Source: Natronocella acetinitrilica
GTDB taxonomy: Bacteria; Pseudomonadota; Gammaproteobacteria; Nitrococcales; Aquisalimonadaceae
DNA length: 64,000 nt
Direction: 5' to 3'
Assembly (NCBI RefSeq): GCF_024170285.1
Contig: NZ_JALJXV010000002.1
Location: forward strand, 434,001-498,000
Notes under the pieces: generated by a model
Databases searched by the model: none
What the model saw: the letters and a program-made list of their open reading frames with translations, nothing else
Told to the model about the DNA's origin: nothing
Shown here: positions 18,595-26,738 of the stretch, piece by piece
How the letters are laid out: each line of letters begins with the position of its first letter
How positions within the stretch are numbered: the first letter of the stretch is position 1
Made by a program: the position numbers and the translations under genes

Positions 18595-19965
18595 TCAGTC
18601 ATGGCGTGTCTTGCGCGTCATTGGAACCGCCAACATCTCCAGGCCCAGGCGCCTCATAACCGCACGGCGCAAAAGGAGATTCCACGTGGTCAAGGTCAGC
18701 GCCATGGCGACCGCGGCCCCCTCCAGACCGAACAAGGGCACAAGAGATAAGTTTAGGGCAACGTTCAGCACAGCGGCAGTGGCGACACCCTTTAAGCTGT
18801 CCTTCTCGTGCCCCGTCATATTTAGCAATATGGCGACTGGACCCATTGCCGCATGGACGAGTTGCCCGCTAACGAGAATCACCAGCGCCACGTATCCCAC
18901 GGCAAACTCCTCACCGAAAACCACGGCCAGAATCCACTCGCCGAACAGCACGAAGACAATGGCCGGTGGCAATGACAACAGCAGTATGGCGCGGGCGCTC
19001 TGCGTCACGAGCTGTTGCAGGCGATGGTAGTCCCCTTCCCTGTGCAACCGTGAAAAATGGGGCATCACGACCTGAGTGAGCGCAGTCAAGCCGAATGAAA
19101 CGAGCGTTGCCGCCTGGGCGACAATCCGATAGACACCCACGTCCGCATCGGTGGCGAAAAACCCAAGCACCACTACAGCCGCACTGTGGTTGATCACGTG
19201 CATGCCGCCGAGCAAGGCGAGCGGCCATGCAGCACTCAGCCACACCCGGGCATCGTATTCGCGCGTGCGCAGGCCATGCAGTTGCTCCGGTATGTGCCGT
19301 AACAGCAACCAGGCCCCGAAGACGAATGCAATCGCGGCAGCGAGCAGGTGCAGGGCCATCGCGCCCGCCGCATCCAACGGATAGCTGAGGGGCAATACGA
19401 TGACGATCAATGTAAAGATCACCAGCAGCGCTGGCCGTATTATGTGCTCGGGCAGTTGTCCGAGCACCACCCGCCTAAGCCCGTGCAACGCAGCGCCGCG
19501 TAGCTGACCCAGCGCCAGCAGTGGGACAAGCAGGAGCCCCCACAGCAGGGCGCTGGCTCGGTCCTCGCTGAGAAAAGGGATGCCGACGGTCCATGCAATC
19601 ACGAAGGGGACGAGCAACACCGCCGAGAAGGCGAGCACGAACACGGTGGACCAAGTCCAAAGTCCGCGCATTCTGGCCCACCGCTCCTCGACCTGCGCCC
19701 GTGCGGTTTCACGTACCACTAGTTGCGGCAGCCCCACCTGCGCGGGTATGGCAAGCAGTGTCACAATCGCAAGAGCGAATGCGTAGACGCCATAGCCAGC
19801 CGCTCCAAGCGCCCGGGCAAGAACAACCGCCACGGCGAACTGCAGCAGTATGCGCCCACCGTTGACACCGAGGCTACCAATCCCCCCCTTTACGAGTTGC
19901 CCGCGCAGGCCCTCGCCACGCAAGCCCTTGAGGCGCTGAGCGAGCATGGCGATGAGGGCGTTCAC
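18595..19965 (-). CDS. wzx: polysaccharide flippase (Wzx/MATE-like)
   Basis: A 456-residue membrane protein with about 12-14 helices. It has the conserved N-terminal KGGIGSLGVNGGRILLQF and LGAAGYGVYAFALA elements of the polysaccharide-transport (PST) flippases. It flips undecaprenyl-linked repeat units across the inner membrane. It sits between wzz-like and sulfotransferase genes, and with the polymerase-like gene it indicates a Wzx/Wzy-dependent pathway. Confidence 0.9.
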   Translation of the reverse strand: MNALIAMLAQRLKGLRGEGLRGQLVKGGIGSLGVNGGRILLQFAVAVVLARALGAAGYGVYAFALAIVTLLAIPAQVGLPQLVVRETARAQVEERWARMRGLWTWSTVFVLAFSAVLLVPFVIAWTVGIPFLSEDRASALLWGLLLVPLLALGQLRGAALHGLRRVVLGQLPEHIIRPALLVIFTLIVIVLPLSYPLDAAGAMALHLLAAAIAFVFGAWLLLRHIPEQLHGLRTREYDARVWLSAAWPLALLGGMHVINHSAAVVVLGFFATDADVGVYRIVAQAATLVSFGLTALTQVVMPHFSRLHREGDYHRLQQLVTQSARAILLLSLPPAIVFVLFGEWILAVVFGEEFAVGYVALVILVSGQLVHAAMGPVAILLNMTGHEKDSLKGVATAAVLNVALNLSLVPLFGLEGAAVAMALTLTTWNLLLRRAVMRRLGLEMLAVPMTRKTRHD

Positions 19966-20027
19966 TGTTCAGGTCTTCCTGTGAGTGGTAGCAGAGTCCC
20001 GTGCCATCGAGGCGCTTACCCAGCGCT

Positions 20028-20912
20028 TTAGCGACGTTGGTTGGCGCGCTGGACGAACTCAATGAAAAAGGCGGAAAAAACGCCTAGCATCCCGCCAAGC
20101 AGCAATGACAGGAGCAGAATAATCGCCCGCCCCGCACCGACTGGTTCGTCGGATTGTGTCGCAACCGCTGAAAGCGATGTGCCACGGCTGGATTCCGCGA
20201 GCATCGTGATCTCCAGCTGCGCCTTATTGAGGTTCCGCCTCAGTGAGGCTGCATCGCGCCGCAACGCCTGCAGCTCCTGCATCTCGACGAAGCGCGCAAG
20301 AGTCTCATCGGACTCCCTGCTCAGCGCACCTCGCGCCAAGGCCTCCATTTGATCGCCAATGGCCTCAAGCTCAGTGCGCAGATCTTCGACCGAAGTTTCC
20401 AGCGGCGCCGTCCGCAAGTCGATCATTTCCTGCAGTTCTGGCTGCTGATTATCCCGCAGTTGATCTGCAATGGCCTCATGCAGGGATGCGACGTCCTCGG
20501 CGCGAGACGCGGGCGTCCGTGACGTCAGGGTGATTCGAGAGTCGCCCGCCGCCGTTACCTGCACGCGCGGCACCTCTCCAAGTGAATCCGACAGGGCTCG
20601 CCGGCCGTCCGGAACGATATGGTTCGACAGTCGCGCCTCGACACCGGATGCCGATTCAACCGGCTTGAAGGCGCCACCGCCGTCGTAGACCCGGGCGAGA
20701 TCGATGGTGGATCGAAACTCATAGGCGCTTGGCGTGACTGCGGCGTAGGCTAAGCCCAACCCACCGGCGAGCACCGTCAGCCCGACGATGACCCACCAGC
20801 GCCGCACCAACACATCCCAAAGTTCGTACAGGCTGATTTCGTCTGCCGACCGATATTCCTCGGGAAATCGGGCATCGCCCCCCCGCTCAGAGAGTTCCCT
20901 GTGTTCGCTCAC
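20028..20912 (-). CDS. wzz: chain-length determinant protein (Wzz family)
   Basis: A 294-residue inner-membrane protein with the classic layout: cytoplasmic N-terminus with SLYELWDVLVRRWW, TM1 at about 38-58 followed by the TPSAYEFRSTI segment, a periplasmic coiled-coil region (about residues 140-230), and TM2 near the C-terminus (LLLSLLLGGMLGVFSAFFIEF). It controls the length of the exported polymer. It is the first gene of the minus-strand cluster, and the upstream 260 bp shared with the divergent lipoprotein gene should hold the cluster promoter. Confidence 0.88.
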   Translation of the reverse strand: MSEHRELSERGGDARFPEEYRSADEISLYELWDVLVRRWWVIVGLTVLAGGLGLAYAAVTPSAYEFRSTIDLARVYDGGGAFKPVESASGVEARLSNHIVPDGRRALSDSLGEVPRVQVTAAGDSRITLTSRTPASRAEDVASLHEAIADQLRDNQQPELQEMIDLRTAPLETSVEDLRTELEAIGDQMEALARGALSRESDETLARFVEMQELQALRRDAASLRRNLNKAQLEITMLAESSRGTSLSAVATQSDEPVGAGRAIILLLSLLLGGMLGVFSAFFIEFVQRANQRR

Positions 20913-21045
20913 GCTTTATGCACAACCATTCCGGAGTGATGTGTTGGGATAACTCATTAACAACTGGCAGGAGTGAAGCGCAATATCTTTTGCATTGCAA
21001 TACTCGTGACACTTGATGGAAACACGGCCCACGCCTCCCCCCTTA

Positions 21046-21057
21046 CCCCATATGGGT
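21046..21057. promoter_or_regulatory. candidate operator palindrome (CCCCATATGGGT)
   Basis: Contains the perfect palindrome CCCATATGGG and matches 7563-7574 at 11 of 12 positions. It is 115-126 bp upstream of the ATG of the 674-aa lipoprotein gene, about the same distance as the 7563 copy from its gene. It also lies in the divergent region upstream of the wzz-like gene. Confidence 0.45.
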
Positions 21058-21171
21058 CATTCGCCCGACGACTCGTTGTGCTCCCCTATCGGTGCTGAGA
21101 ACCGTGCTTGCCTCGCAGGCAGCGCCTCAGCAGCGACACCCATGCGGTGACACACAGAGTTGGGGGCATCC

Positions 21172-23196
21172 ATGCAGTTTAAGAAATGGTTACTGGTGAT
21201 CTTGATGTTGCTGGCGCTCGGCGCGCTGGCAGCATGCAACAGTTCCGGCGGCGGTGGCGGGAGCAGCGGCAGCAACGACAATGGTGGTGGCGGTGGGGAT
21301 GATGATCCGCCTGCAGCAGTAACGGCTTTCCAAGGCGAAGTGCTGGCACCCGGCGGTGAGTTGGCCTTCCTGCAGCCGCACCCGGTGGAGCGCATGCTGG
21401 CCTGGGTGTCGGGGCAATCCTTTGCAGGGATGTCAGGGCTGTCGCCCGTGGCGGGCATTACCGTCGAACTGATCCGTGTGGATAACGATGGCAACAAGAT
21501 TGGTGACGTGATTGCCACGGCCACAACCAGCCTGACCGGCACCTACAACCTGACCCTGCCCGAGAACACATCGCTGCCGCCCTCTGCCAACCTGGTGATC
21601 CGCGCGGTTGGGCACACGCAGACGCTTCGCGCCCAGGCGGTGGAGGACGACATCAAGGTCGACCCCACGTCGGAATTCGTGCTGCGCAAGCTCATCGACT
21701 TCCAGGTGCCGTTGGATCAGATCGCCGCCCGCGATGTGGTGCGCATTCGCGGCGATATCGATGCCCTGGGCATTGATGCCGGTGCGTCCATCGAAGCGGC
21801 GGCGGCGGCGCTGGAGGCCGCCAGCGGTTCCTACATGGAGAGCCAGGCGGAATCATTGAGCACGCCGCCGGCGGAGAGTATCGCGGCGGTACTGGGCGAC
21901 TGGCGGGTGAGCAGCCTACGCCTTGAGATGGGGTATCGGACGCAAGAGCCCCCTCAGACCGCAGGCGGCACGATTGGCATGCTGACGGATGGCGGTGGCT
22001 TCCAGCTATTCGATGGTGGTGGCGACCTGCAAGGCCGCGATTTGGAGGAGACAACGTACTACTTCGCGGAGCAGTACAACTTCACCGGCGGCCAGAACCT
22101 GTTCACCGAGTTCGGCGTTGACCCGATCAACGAGGACGACAGCTTCCCGCTTATTCTTGAGAGCAACGGCGCACTGCTGGTGCAGGTGCCGTTCGAGGAG
22201 GATGTCCTCGATGGCGACTTCGCGACCCGGCAGCCGGCGGCGGATAACCGATTCCGTGCGATTGGCGATAACCTTTTCGTGGGCGTGAACCGCTTCTATG
22301 AGCGGCTGTACGGCGTCACCAACGATGCCCTGGATACCAATCGCTTCTTCGGCGAGCGGTTTGGGGCGGATATCACGCTTATCGGCCGCGTGGATACCAA
22401 CCTGACGGCAAGTAACGTGTCGGGGACCTACGGCTTCGTGCAGTTCGGTGTGCAACTGGAGGACAACTACACCGGCACTGTGGGTTACTTGCGCAACTTC
22501 AATTTCGACGGGATGGGTGGCGTCGATGTGGGCAATGACGACGAGATCGAGATCGAGCACTTTTACGGCAGCGCGGTGGAGGTGAACGCCGTCGGGCCGG
22601 ATCCCTCCACCCTGGATTACGAGGTGAACGATGGCGGTCTGACCTTAGTGGAAAACGATGAACCGTTGATCGCCTTCAACCTGACGGCGGATGCCCAGGT
22701 CTTCTGGACCAACGACGTTACGAGCACGCTTGACGAGGCGGAAGAGGAAGTCATCCGCGACGAATACGGCTTGCTCATGGCCGTGAAACTGCCGGCATCC
22801 CAGCCGGATTTGAACGGCAAGCGCTACCGCATGCAGGGCATTAGCCTGGGTGTTGGCCGCGCCGGTGGCGGTGACGTGGCGGAGTTGGATATGCAGCTCT
22901 TCGGCGATCTGGTGTTCGACGGCGGCAACGTCCAGCTTGTGGGTGCGCGGGAGCGGTTGCTGGAGCGGGACAGCAAGACGGGGCGGCCCGAGTTTATCAG
23001 TGGCGAGCGCGCGGATTCAGACACCGTGGGGTACTCGCTGGGTTCGAACGGGTCGCTGACCGTCGAAGCTGGCAACATTGCGTTCGATGGCTTTGTGTCT
23101 GCCGATGGGCAGATGATCGTGCTGCGACGTTATGCCAACGAGGGCACTGGCATGCAGACCCTGGGGCTTTGGATTGGGACGTTGGTAGCGGATTGA
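21172..23196 (+). CDS. large lipoprotein with Gly/Ser linker, unknown function
   Basis: A 674-residue predicted lipoprotein. The signal peptide MQFKKWLLVILMLLALGAL ends in the lipobox LAAC, followed by NSSGGGGG and an Asp/Gly linker. An early segment (VAGITVELIRVDNDGNKIGD, then TGTYNLTLPE) looks like a carboxypeptidase-regulatory or Ig-like beta fold. The rest is acidic and beta-rich with no family I recognise. The ATG at 21172 is preceded by a G-rich SD; a TTG at 21160 is the longer alternative. A strong terminator follows. A broken copy of its 3' end lies 940 bp downstream (24083-24295). Confidence 0.82.
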   Translation: MQFKKWLLVILMLLALGALAACNSSGGGGGSSGSNDNGGGGGDDDPPAAVTAFQGEVLAPGGELAFLQPHPVERMLAWVSGQSFAGMSGLSPVAGITVELIRVDNDGNKIGDVIATATTSLTGTYNLTLPENTSLPPSANLVIRAVGHTQTLRAQAVEDDIKVDPTSEFVLRKLIDFQVPLDQIAARDVVRIRGDIDALGIDAGASIEAAAAALEAASGSYMESQAESLSTPPAESIAAVLGDWRVSSLRLEMGYRTQEPPQTAGGTIGMLTDGGGFQLFDGGGDLQGRDLEETTYYFAEQYNFTGGQNLFTEFGVDPINEDDSFPLILESNGALLVQVPFEEDVLDGDFATRQPAADNRFRAIGDNLFVGVNRFYERLYGVTNDALDTNRFFGERFGADITLIGRVDTNLTASNVSGTYGFVQFGVQLEDNYTGTVGYLRNFNFDGMGGVDVGNDDEIEIEHFYGSAVEVNAVGPDPSTLDYEVNDGGLTLVENDEPLIAFNLTADAQVFWTNDVTSTLDEAEEEVIRDEYGLLMAVKLPASQPDLNGKRYRMQGISLGVGRAGGGDVAELDMQLFGDLVFDGGNVQLVGARERLLERDSKTGRPEFISGERADSDTVGYSLGSNGSLTVEAGNIAFDGFVSADGQMIVLRRYANEGTGMQTLGLWIGTLVAD

Positions 23197-23223
23197 TCAG
23201 AGAGTGTTGTTGATGGGAGTTGG

Positions 23224-23250
23224 CGGCGCCTTTCGGGGCGCCGTTTTTTT
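23224..23250 (+). terminator. rho-independent terminator of the 674-aa lipoprotein gene
   Basis: Seven-bp GC stem CGGCGCC/GGCGCCG with a TTTCGG loop, directly followed by seven T residues, 28 bp after the stop codon. Confidence 0.9.
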
Positions 23251-23315
23251 GTTGTGGGTTTTGTTCTAGCGGGGGGCCGATGTGCGGCTTTGGGGTTTTG
23301 ATCGGGCGTGGGTTC

Positions 23316-23348
23316 GGTGCGTTACGCGCCAGCGCTAACGCACCCTAC
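23316..23348 (+). repeat. single REP unit
   Basis: Hairpin unit with tip GCGCCAGCGC ending CCCTAC. It is part of the duplicated block and lies 27 bp from the PIN toxin stop. No partner unit is present on this side. Confidence 0.88.
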
Positions 23349-23374
23349 TGGGATTGGCCTTGCTTTTCGATTTC

Positions 23375-23758
23375 TCATGGCTTGAAGCGTCGTAGGCTCA
23401 GGCCAGGCAATTTCTTGTAGTGCTTTACATTGCCCGTGAGCAGGGAACACCCCATTTCCAGCGCAGTGGCGGCAATGAGCGCGTCTGCAACCTGGAGTGA
23501 ATCCGCATGTGCATGCTCCTCCATGAGGAAACTGGCCCGGGATGAAATCGCTTCATCAACGTGGATAACGCTTGCCCCCCAGAACTGCATCGCCTGCCGC
23601 AACTGACGAAGCTCCTGCTTGTTGCGCATTCCCTGCACCAGTTCCATATAGATGACTGCGGAGAGGGCGAAACCGGGTTGGCGGTCCAGAGCTTCGGCCG
23701 CGCGCTCGTTGCCTCGCAGGTTCCATATCAGGACATCCGTGTCTACGAGCAGGCTCAT
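23375..23758 (-). CDS. PIN-domain toxin (VapC type)
   Basis: A 127-residue PIN-domain protein. LLVDTDVLIWNLRG carries the first acidic residues, YMELVQGMRN the Glu, and QVADALIAATA the third Asp. The last motif is TGNVKHYKKL where TRNxxHF is usual. In the unshifted antitoxin frame its ATG at 23758 would overlap the antitoxin stop as ATGA, but the antitoxin is frameshifted and ends 44 nt earlier, so coupling is lost. Ribonuclease toxicity is the family role. Whether it is still expressed is unclear. Confidence 0.85.
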   Translation of the reverse strand: MSLLVDTDVLIWNLRGNERAAEALDRQPGFALSAVIYMELVQGMRNKQELRQLRQAMQFWGASVIHVDEAISSRASFLMEEHAHADSLQVADALIAATALEMGCSLLTGNVKHYKKLPGLSLRRFKP

Positions 23759-23801
23759 GGCAGGTTCCTTCGCCTCTCGCGCAAGCGGCGCACATGGTCC
23801 G

Positions 23802-24017
23802 CTACATCTTCATCGGTCCGGTCCGGTCCGACCAGATGCCAAACGCGGGGTTGCGTTCGCCGCGCGTGGATTCGCTCTCGCCATCCTGCCAGCGTTTGAG
23901 TACGGCGCGACGCTTGCCGCGGTAACTGATAATGACGGTTTCCCCGCGGTCTGCCGCGGCGAGCAATTCTGCCGTGTGCAGGCGGAGATCTTTCGTTGTT
24001 GCTTCCATTGGAGACAC
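23802..24017 (-). pseudogene. Phd/YefM-type antitoxin, frameshifted by a 5-bp repeat unit
   Basis: A 71-residue frame with the Phd/YefM DNA-binding N-terminus (LRLHTAELLAAADRGETVII, then YRGKRRAVLKRW). It ends abnormally after FGIWSDRT. Directly at this point the sequence has three GGACC units (23815-23829 on the plus strand as GGTCC). Removing one unit restores the frame through DEDVADHVRRLRERRRNLP to a stop at 23755 that overlaps the toxin start. As written, the toxin-binding C-terminus is lost. The ancestral product would be 85 residues. Confidence 0.8.
23815..23829. repeat. (GGTCC)x3 microrepeat causing the antitoxin frameshift
   Basis: Three perfect tandem copies of a 5-bp unit inside the antitoxin gene. 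Two copies would keep the reading frame and three break it, so this could be a slipped-strand mutation or a phase-variable switch. Confidence 0.8.
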
Positions 24018-24082
24018 CTAAGGTTACTCTCTGGAGTGTAACTTGAGATGGATGTGTGCTGAAAGTGGAAGGCGATGGGATG

Positions 24083-24295
24083 GGCGCTGGCATGCAGGCC
24101 CTGGGGCTGTGGATCGGAACGCTGGTGGACGATTGGTCAGAGAGTGGTGTTGATGGGAGTTTGCGGCGCCTTTCGGGGCGTCGTTTTTTTGTTGTGGCGT
24201 TGTGGGGGTTTTCGGTTGCGAGTCGGTAGGCGGTTTGGGAGATGTTGATCGGGCGTTGGTTCGGTGCGTTACGCGCAAGCGCTAACGCACCATAC
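24083..24295 (+). repeat. direct repeat copy B: relic of lipoprotein 3' end + terminator + REP
   Basis: Resembles 23143-23348. The readable frame (GMQALGLWIGTLV) has lost its stop codon, and the terminator stem has one change (GGCGTCG) before seven T residues at 24184-24190. No gene body precedes it, so it is a non-coding relic. Confidence 0.8.
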
Positions 24296-24364
24296 GGCGG
24301 GCATGGCGGACGCCTGGGGCACGGCCAAACGTCGGGGGCGTTGGGCCGAAGGCCGTAACGCACC
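24263..24364. repeat. REP pair (units 24263-24295 and 24331-24364)
   Basis: Inverted pair 35 bp apart, at the end of hicB. The left unit ends CATAC rather than CTAC, and the right unit begins GTCGGGGGCG rather than GTAGGGTGCG, so both are mutated at the GTAG guide. Confidence 0.85.
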
Positions 24365-24393
24365 GCCCAACCACGGAGCAGCTCGCAGAGAGG

Positions 24394-24603
24394 CTAGGCC
24401 ACATCGACGTATTCCACATGGCTACCGGGTTCCGGGATGGCGCAGCCGTCTTCACGCATGCCCTCAAGGTGGAACTCAATAGCCTCCCTGATCCGCTCCT
24501 CGACTTCCGGTAGTGTTGCACCAGTCGCAACGCAACCGGGCAAGTCCGGAACGTACGCCGAATAATTCGCCCCGGCGTTTTCGATCACCACCGCGTATCT
24601 CAC
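24394..24603 (-). CDS. hicB: HicB-type antitoxin
   Basis: A 69-residue protein with the partial RNase-H fold of HicB: VRYAVVIENAGANYSAYVPD, then LPGCVATGATLPEVEERIREAIEFHLEGM. It neutralises the HicA toxin encoded just upstream (order hicA-hicB on the minus strand). The GTG at 24603 is chosen because it begins the first beta strand and lies 8 bp after the hicA stop. No separate DNA-binding tail is visible. Confidence 0.9.
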   Translation of the reverse strand: MRYAVVIENAGANYSAYVPDLPGCVATGATLPEVEERIREAIEFHLEGMREDGCAIPEPGSHVEYVDVA

Positions 24604-24611
24604 GTCACCAC

Positions 24612-24797
24612 CTATTTCCAATCCGCCTGTTTGTAGATGCTGTCGACGGTACCGACAGCCAGATCGTCACCTGGCTTTCCCGGCACGGTAACGCGACCCG
24701 GCCTATCCGGATGTTTGTATTGCCGATGACTACCCCGCGTTTGCTTGCGGTACCAACCGTCGGCTTTCAGCTTCCGCACGAGATGGCGCACTTTCAT
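24612..24797 (-). CDS. hicA: HicA-type mRNA interferase toxin
   Basis: A 61-residue double-stranded-RNA-binding-like toxin: KVRHLVRKLKADGWYR, then the catalytic His in TRGSHRQYKHP, then RVTVPGKPGDDLAVGTV. It has the length and all motifs of HicA, which cleaves mRNA. It is paired with hicB 8 bp downstream. This looks like the only intact toxin-antitoxin pair of the 23-27 kb island. Confidence 0.92.
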   Translation of the reverse strand: MKVRHLVRKLKADGWYRKQTRGSHRQYKHPDRPGRVTVPGKPGDDLAVGTVDSIYKQADWK

Positions 24798-24999
24798 GGA
24801 TTTCCGTATCCCGAAGGCACGTCAGCTTCCTTTTGGCACATGTCCCCCCAAATCAACACTACCTCAAGCCGATGCCTCCCGCCATGGCCGCCAAAATCTG
24901 ACCTATCCAAGGTTGGCAGTGACGATCTCGTCCAACGGCAACTGGCACTCCGCCTGAGCCACGCCAATGGATGTGAAGCAATATTCTCGGCGTTGGTTC

Positions 25000-25032
25000 G
25001 GTGCGTTACGCGCAAGCGCTAACGCACCCTAC
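25000..25032 (+). repeat. single REP unit
   Basis: Hairpin with tip GCGCAAGCGC ending CCCTAC, 41 bp beyond the end of the hepT relic. The 200 bp between hicA and this unit contains no supported gene. Confidence 0.9.
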
Positions 25033-25072
25033 GGCGGGCATGTCCCAGGTGACTGGCGCGGCTAACCACACC

Positions 25073-25476
25073 TCACACACTGGCCCGCACCGCCGCAGCG
25101 TAAGCCAACAGGTCTTCCAGGTGATTGCGCACAATATCCCGCACCACGGCGAGGTCAACGCGCTGGTATCCGTGTACGAGAATGTTTCTGAAACCTGCCA
25201 TGGCGTAGAGAGACTCTGCCAACCGTGAATCAAGCAGATCATGGGCTCGCATCAGATCAAACAACTCGCGATTCGTTTCCGGCTCTCCCAGGCGGTGGGC
25301 AGAGACGATATGGGACGCCGCATTGAGCGCAGCCTGGATGGCTATCTGCAGTTGTGCTGGACGAAGCGTGCCTCGCGCACGTCGCGCTCCAGCCGGTCAA
25401 TGTCGGCGAGTTCCCTCAGTTCGCGTACGCAGGTCTCGATGAGCGAGAGCTTTTTCTCGATGAGAGCGATATCCAT
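25073..25476 (-). pseudogene. hepT: HEPN-family toxin HepT (DUF86), frameshifted
   Basis: The N-terminal part (MDIALIEKKLSLIETCVREL to ARFVQHN) is in one frame and the rest (LQIAIQAALNAASHIVSAHR to the Rx4-6H active-site region FRNILVHGY and beyond) in another. Total length is 404 nt; one extra C after the QHN codons (near 25352) would restore a 134-residue HepT. The stop-start with mntA upstream is TGATG. As read, the RNase motif is separated from its N-terminus, so the toxin should be inactive. A sequencing error cannot be excluded. Confidence 0.82.
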
Positions 25477-25877
25477 CACGCAACCGGCCGGCGCCGATAC
25501 TCTTGCAGGTAAGGCAACAGATCGAAGTACCGATTGCGGGCATCAACCTCAAACGCGATGCGCGCGTTGGCGTCGTTTTCAACCAGCAACACGCCGTCGC
25601 GCAGTACCCGATGGACGAGATCCACTGGCGCGCTTCGCAGATCGAGCACGTCGACCTCGCAACGAAGGCGCCGCTCGAGTTCGCCCTGGATCCGGCGGAT
25701 GGGCCCGACCAACGTGGCCGCAGCGTGTTCTGGTTTCAGCAGTAGGGCCACATCCACGTCGCTGCCCGGGCGGGCCTCTCCCCGGGCATGGCTGCCGTAG
25801 AGGTAAGCGGCCAGTACGGAAGGCTGCACCTCGCTGAAGCAAGCTCGCAGTTGCTGGATGATGGCCTCGGTGCTCAT
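25476..25877 (-). CDS. mntA: minimal nucleotidyltransferase antitoxin MntA
   Basis: A 133-residue nucleotidyltransferase with the motif GSHARGEARPGSDVDVALL (GS-x10-D-x-D). In HepT/MntA pairs this protein adds AMP units to a Tyr near the HepT active site and so silences it (established for the family). It is intact, but its partner hepT immediately downstream carries a frameshift. Confidence 0.9.
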   Translation of the reverse strand: MSTEAIIQQLRACFSEVQPSVLAAYLYGSHARGEARPGSDVDVALLLKPEHAAATLVGPIRRIQGELERRLRCEVDVLDLRSAPVDLVHRVLRDGVLLVENDANARIAFEVDARNRYFDLLPYLQEYRRRPVA

Positions 25878-26045
25878 GGCCGGAAGCGTACGCCAAGATT
25901 GCCTTGATGTGTTAGGTGAGCAATAAGCGCCAGCATGGTCCCCCGTCGGATGAAACGAGCGAGTTTGCCTGGAAGATGTATTCCCAGGCTGTAAGCCTAC
26001 GCCAGCAGCGCTATGGTGTCAGGGGCCACGGATCACGGGTGAAGC

Positions 26046-26345
26046 ATGCGGCTTAACGCAAGGCAGCGCGAGATAATCCGCTCGGCGGTCAAGGCCTGTT
26101 ATGGCGACGAAGCAGCCGTGCGGCTCTTCGGATCGCGCCTGGATGACCAGCGCCGCGGTGGTGATATCGATCTGCTGGTGCAAACCGACTTTCCCCCGGA
26201 CGACGCGTTCAATGCCGAGCAGCGGCTGTACGCACAGTTACAACGATAGCTCGGCGAGCGAAGAATCGACATCGTGACGCACTCCCGCGGGCAGCCCATG
26301 GCGGCCATTCACCGTCACGCTGCACACACCGGTGAGCCGCTGTGA
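26046..26345 (+). pseudogene. MNT-type nucleotidyltransferase with in-frame stop
   Basis: The frame begins [20 protein letters not shown], contains the [17 protein letters not shown] nucleotidyltransferase motif, and reads to a TAG at 26247-26249. It then resumes in the same frame as LGERRIDIVTHSRGQPM, then AAIHRHAAHTGEPL to a TGA at 26343. The second part is the normal continuation of this family, so a nonsense mutation has split a 99-codon gene. A 67-residue fragment may still be made. Confidence 0.75.
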
Positions 26346-26530
26346 GCCGACTACGGGGTCTGCTGGACCTGACCCGGAAGGAGGCTGACCACCTGCAGGC
26401 CGCACGCACGCGGCTTTTCGAGTCAGCGCCTGCGGAGCCTGATGGCGGCGCGGGCGCGGCTGGCGACGTATGCTGGCCAGAAATGTGTCGCGTGAAAAAC
26501 CTTTTCCTGGCGCGTTATCGACCGGTTGTT
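26342..26530 (+). pseudogene. truncated partner of the MNT gene (HEPN-like) fused into REP sequence
   Basis: A GTG at 26342 overlaps the MNT stop and opens MSRLRGLLDLTRKEADHLQ, then ARTRLF, resembling the N-terminus of HEPN-like proteins encoded beside such nucleotidyltransferases. After about 35 residues the similarity ends, and the frame then simply reads through the REP pair to 26614. The gene is therefore cut short near a REP border. Family assignment is from memory and moderate. Confidence 0.5.
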
Positions 26531-26532
26531 TC

Positions 26533-26634
26533 GGTGCGTTACGCGCATGCGCTAACGCACCCTACAGCGGGCACGGCCCACGTGTGGGGCACGGCGAAAC
26601 GTAGGGTGCGTTAGGCAGAAGGCCGTAACGCACC
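26533..26634. repeat. REP pair (units 26533-26565 and 26601-26634)
   Basis: Inverted units 35 bp apart. The left tip is GCGCATGCGC and the right tip GGCAGAAGGCC. The spacing is the same as in the pair at 24263-24364. Confidence 0.9.
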
Positions 26635-26738
26635 GACCCGACGCTGGCTGGTCCCCATACCGAATGCCAGATTGCAACACTTCCCGCTTTCCGCCCGATT
26701 CACGGCCTGCCGGATTTTCACCTCCTGCCATCCCCTAT

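Larger units (their letters stand above)
23143..23348 (+). repeat. direct repeat copy A: lipoprotein 3' end + terminator + REP
   Basis: Matches 24083-24295 across the last codons of the lipoprotein gene, its terminator and the following REP unit, with scattered mismatches and a small indel. The two copies flank the frameshifted phd/PIN toxin-antitoxin module. Confidence 0.8.

Noticed and set aside
24800-24999. Possible tail of a deleted gene on the minus strand (frame ending LDEIVTANLG)
   Set aside because: Only about 20 plausible codons, with no start, no family and competing frames; not enough to annotate.
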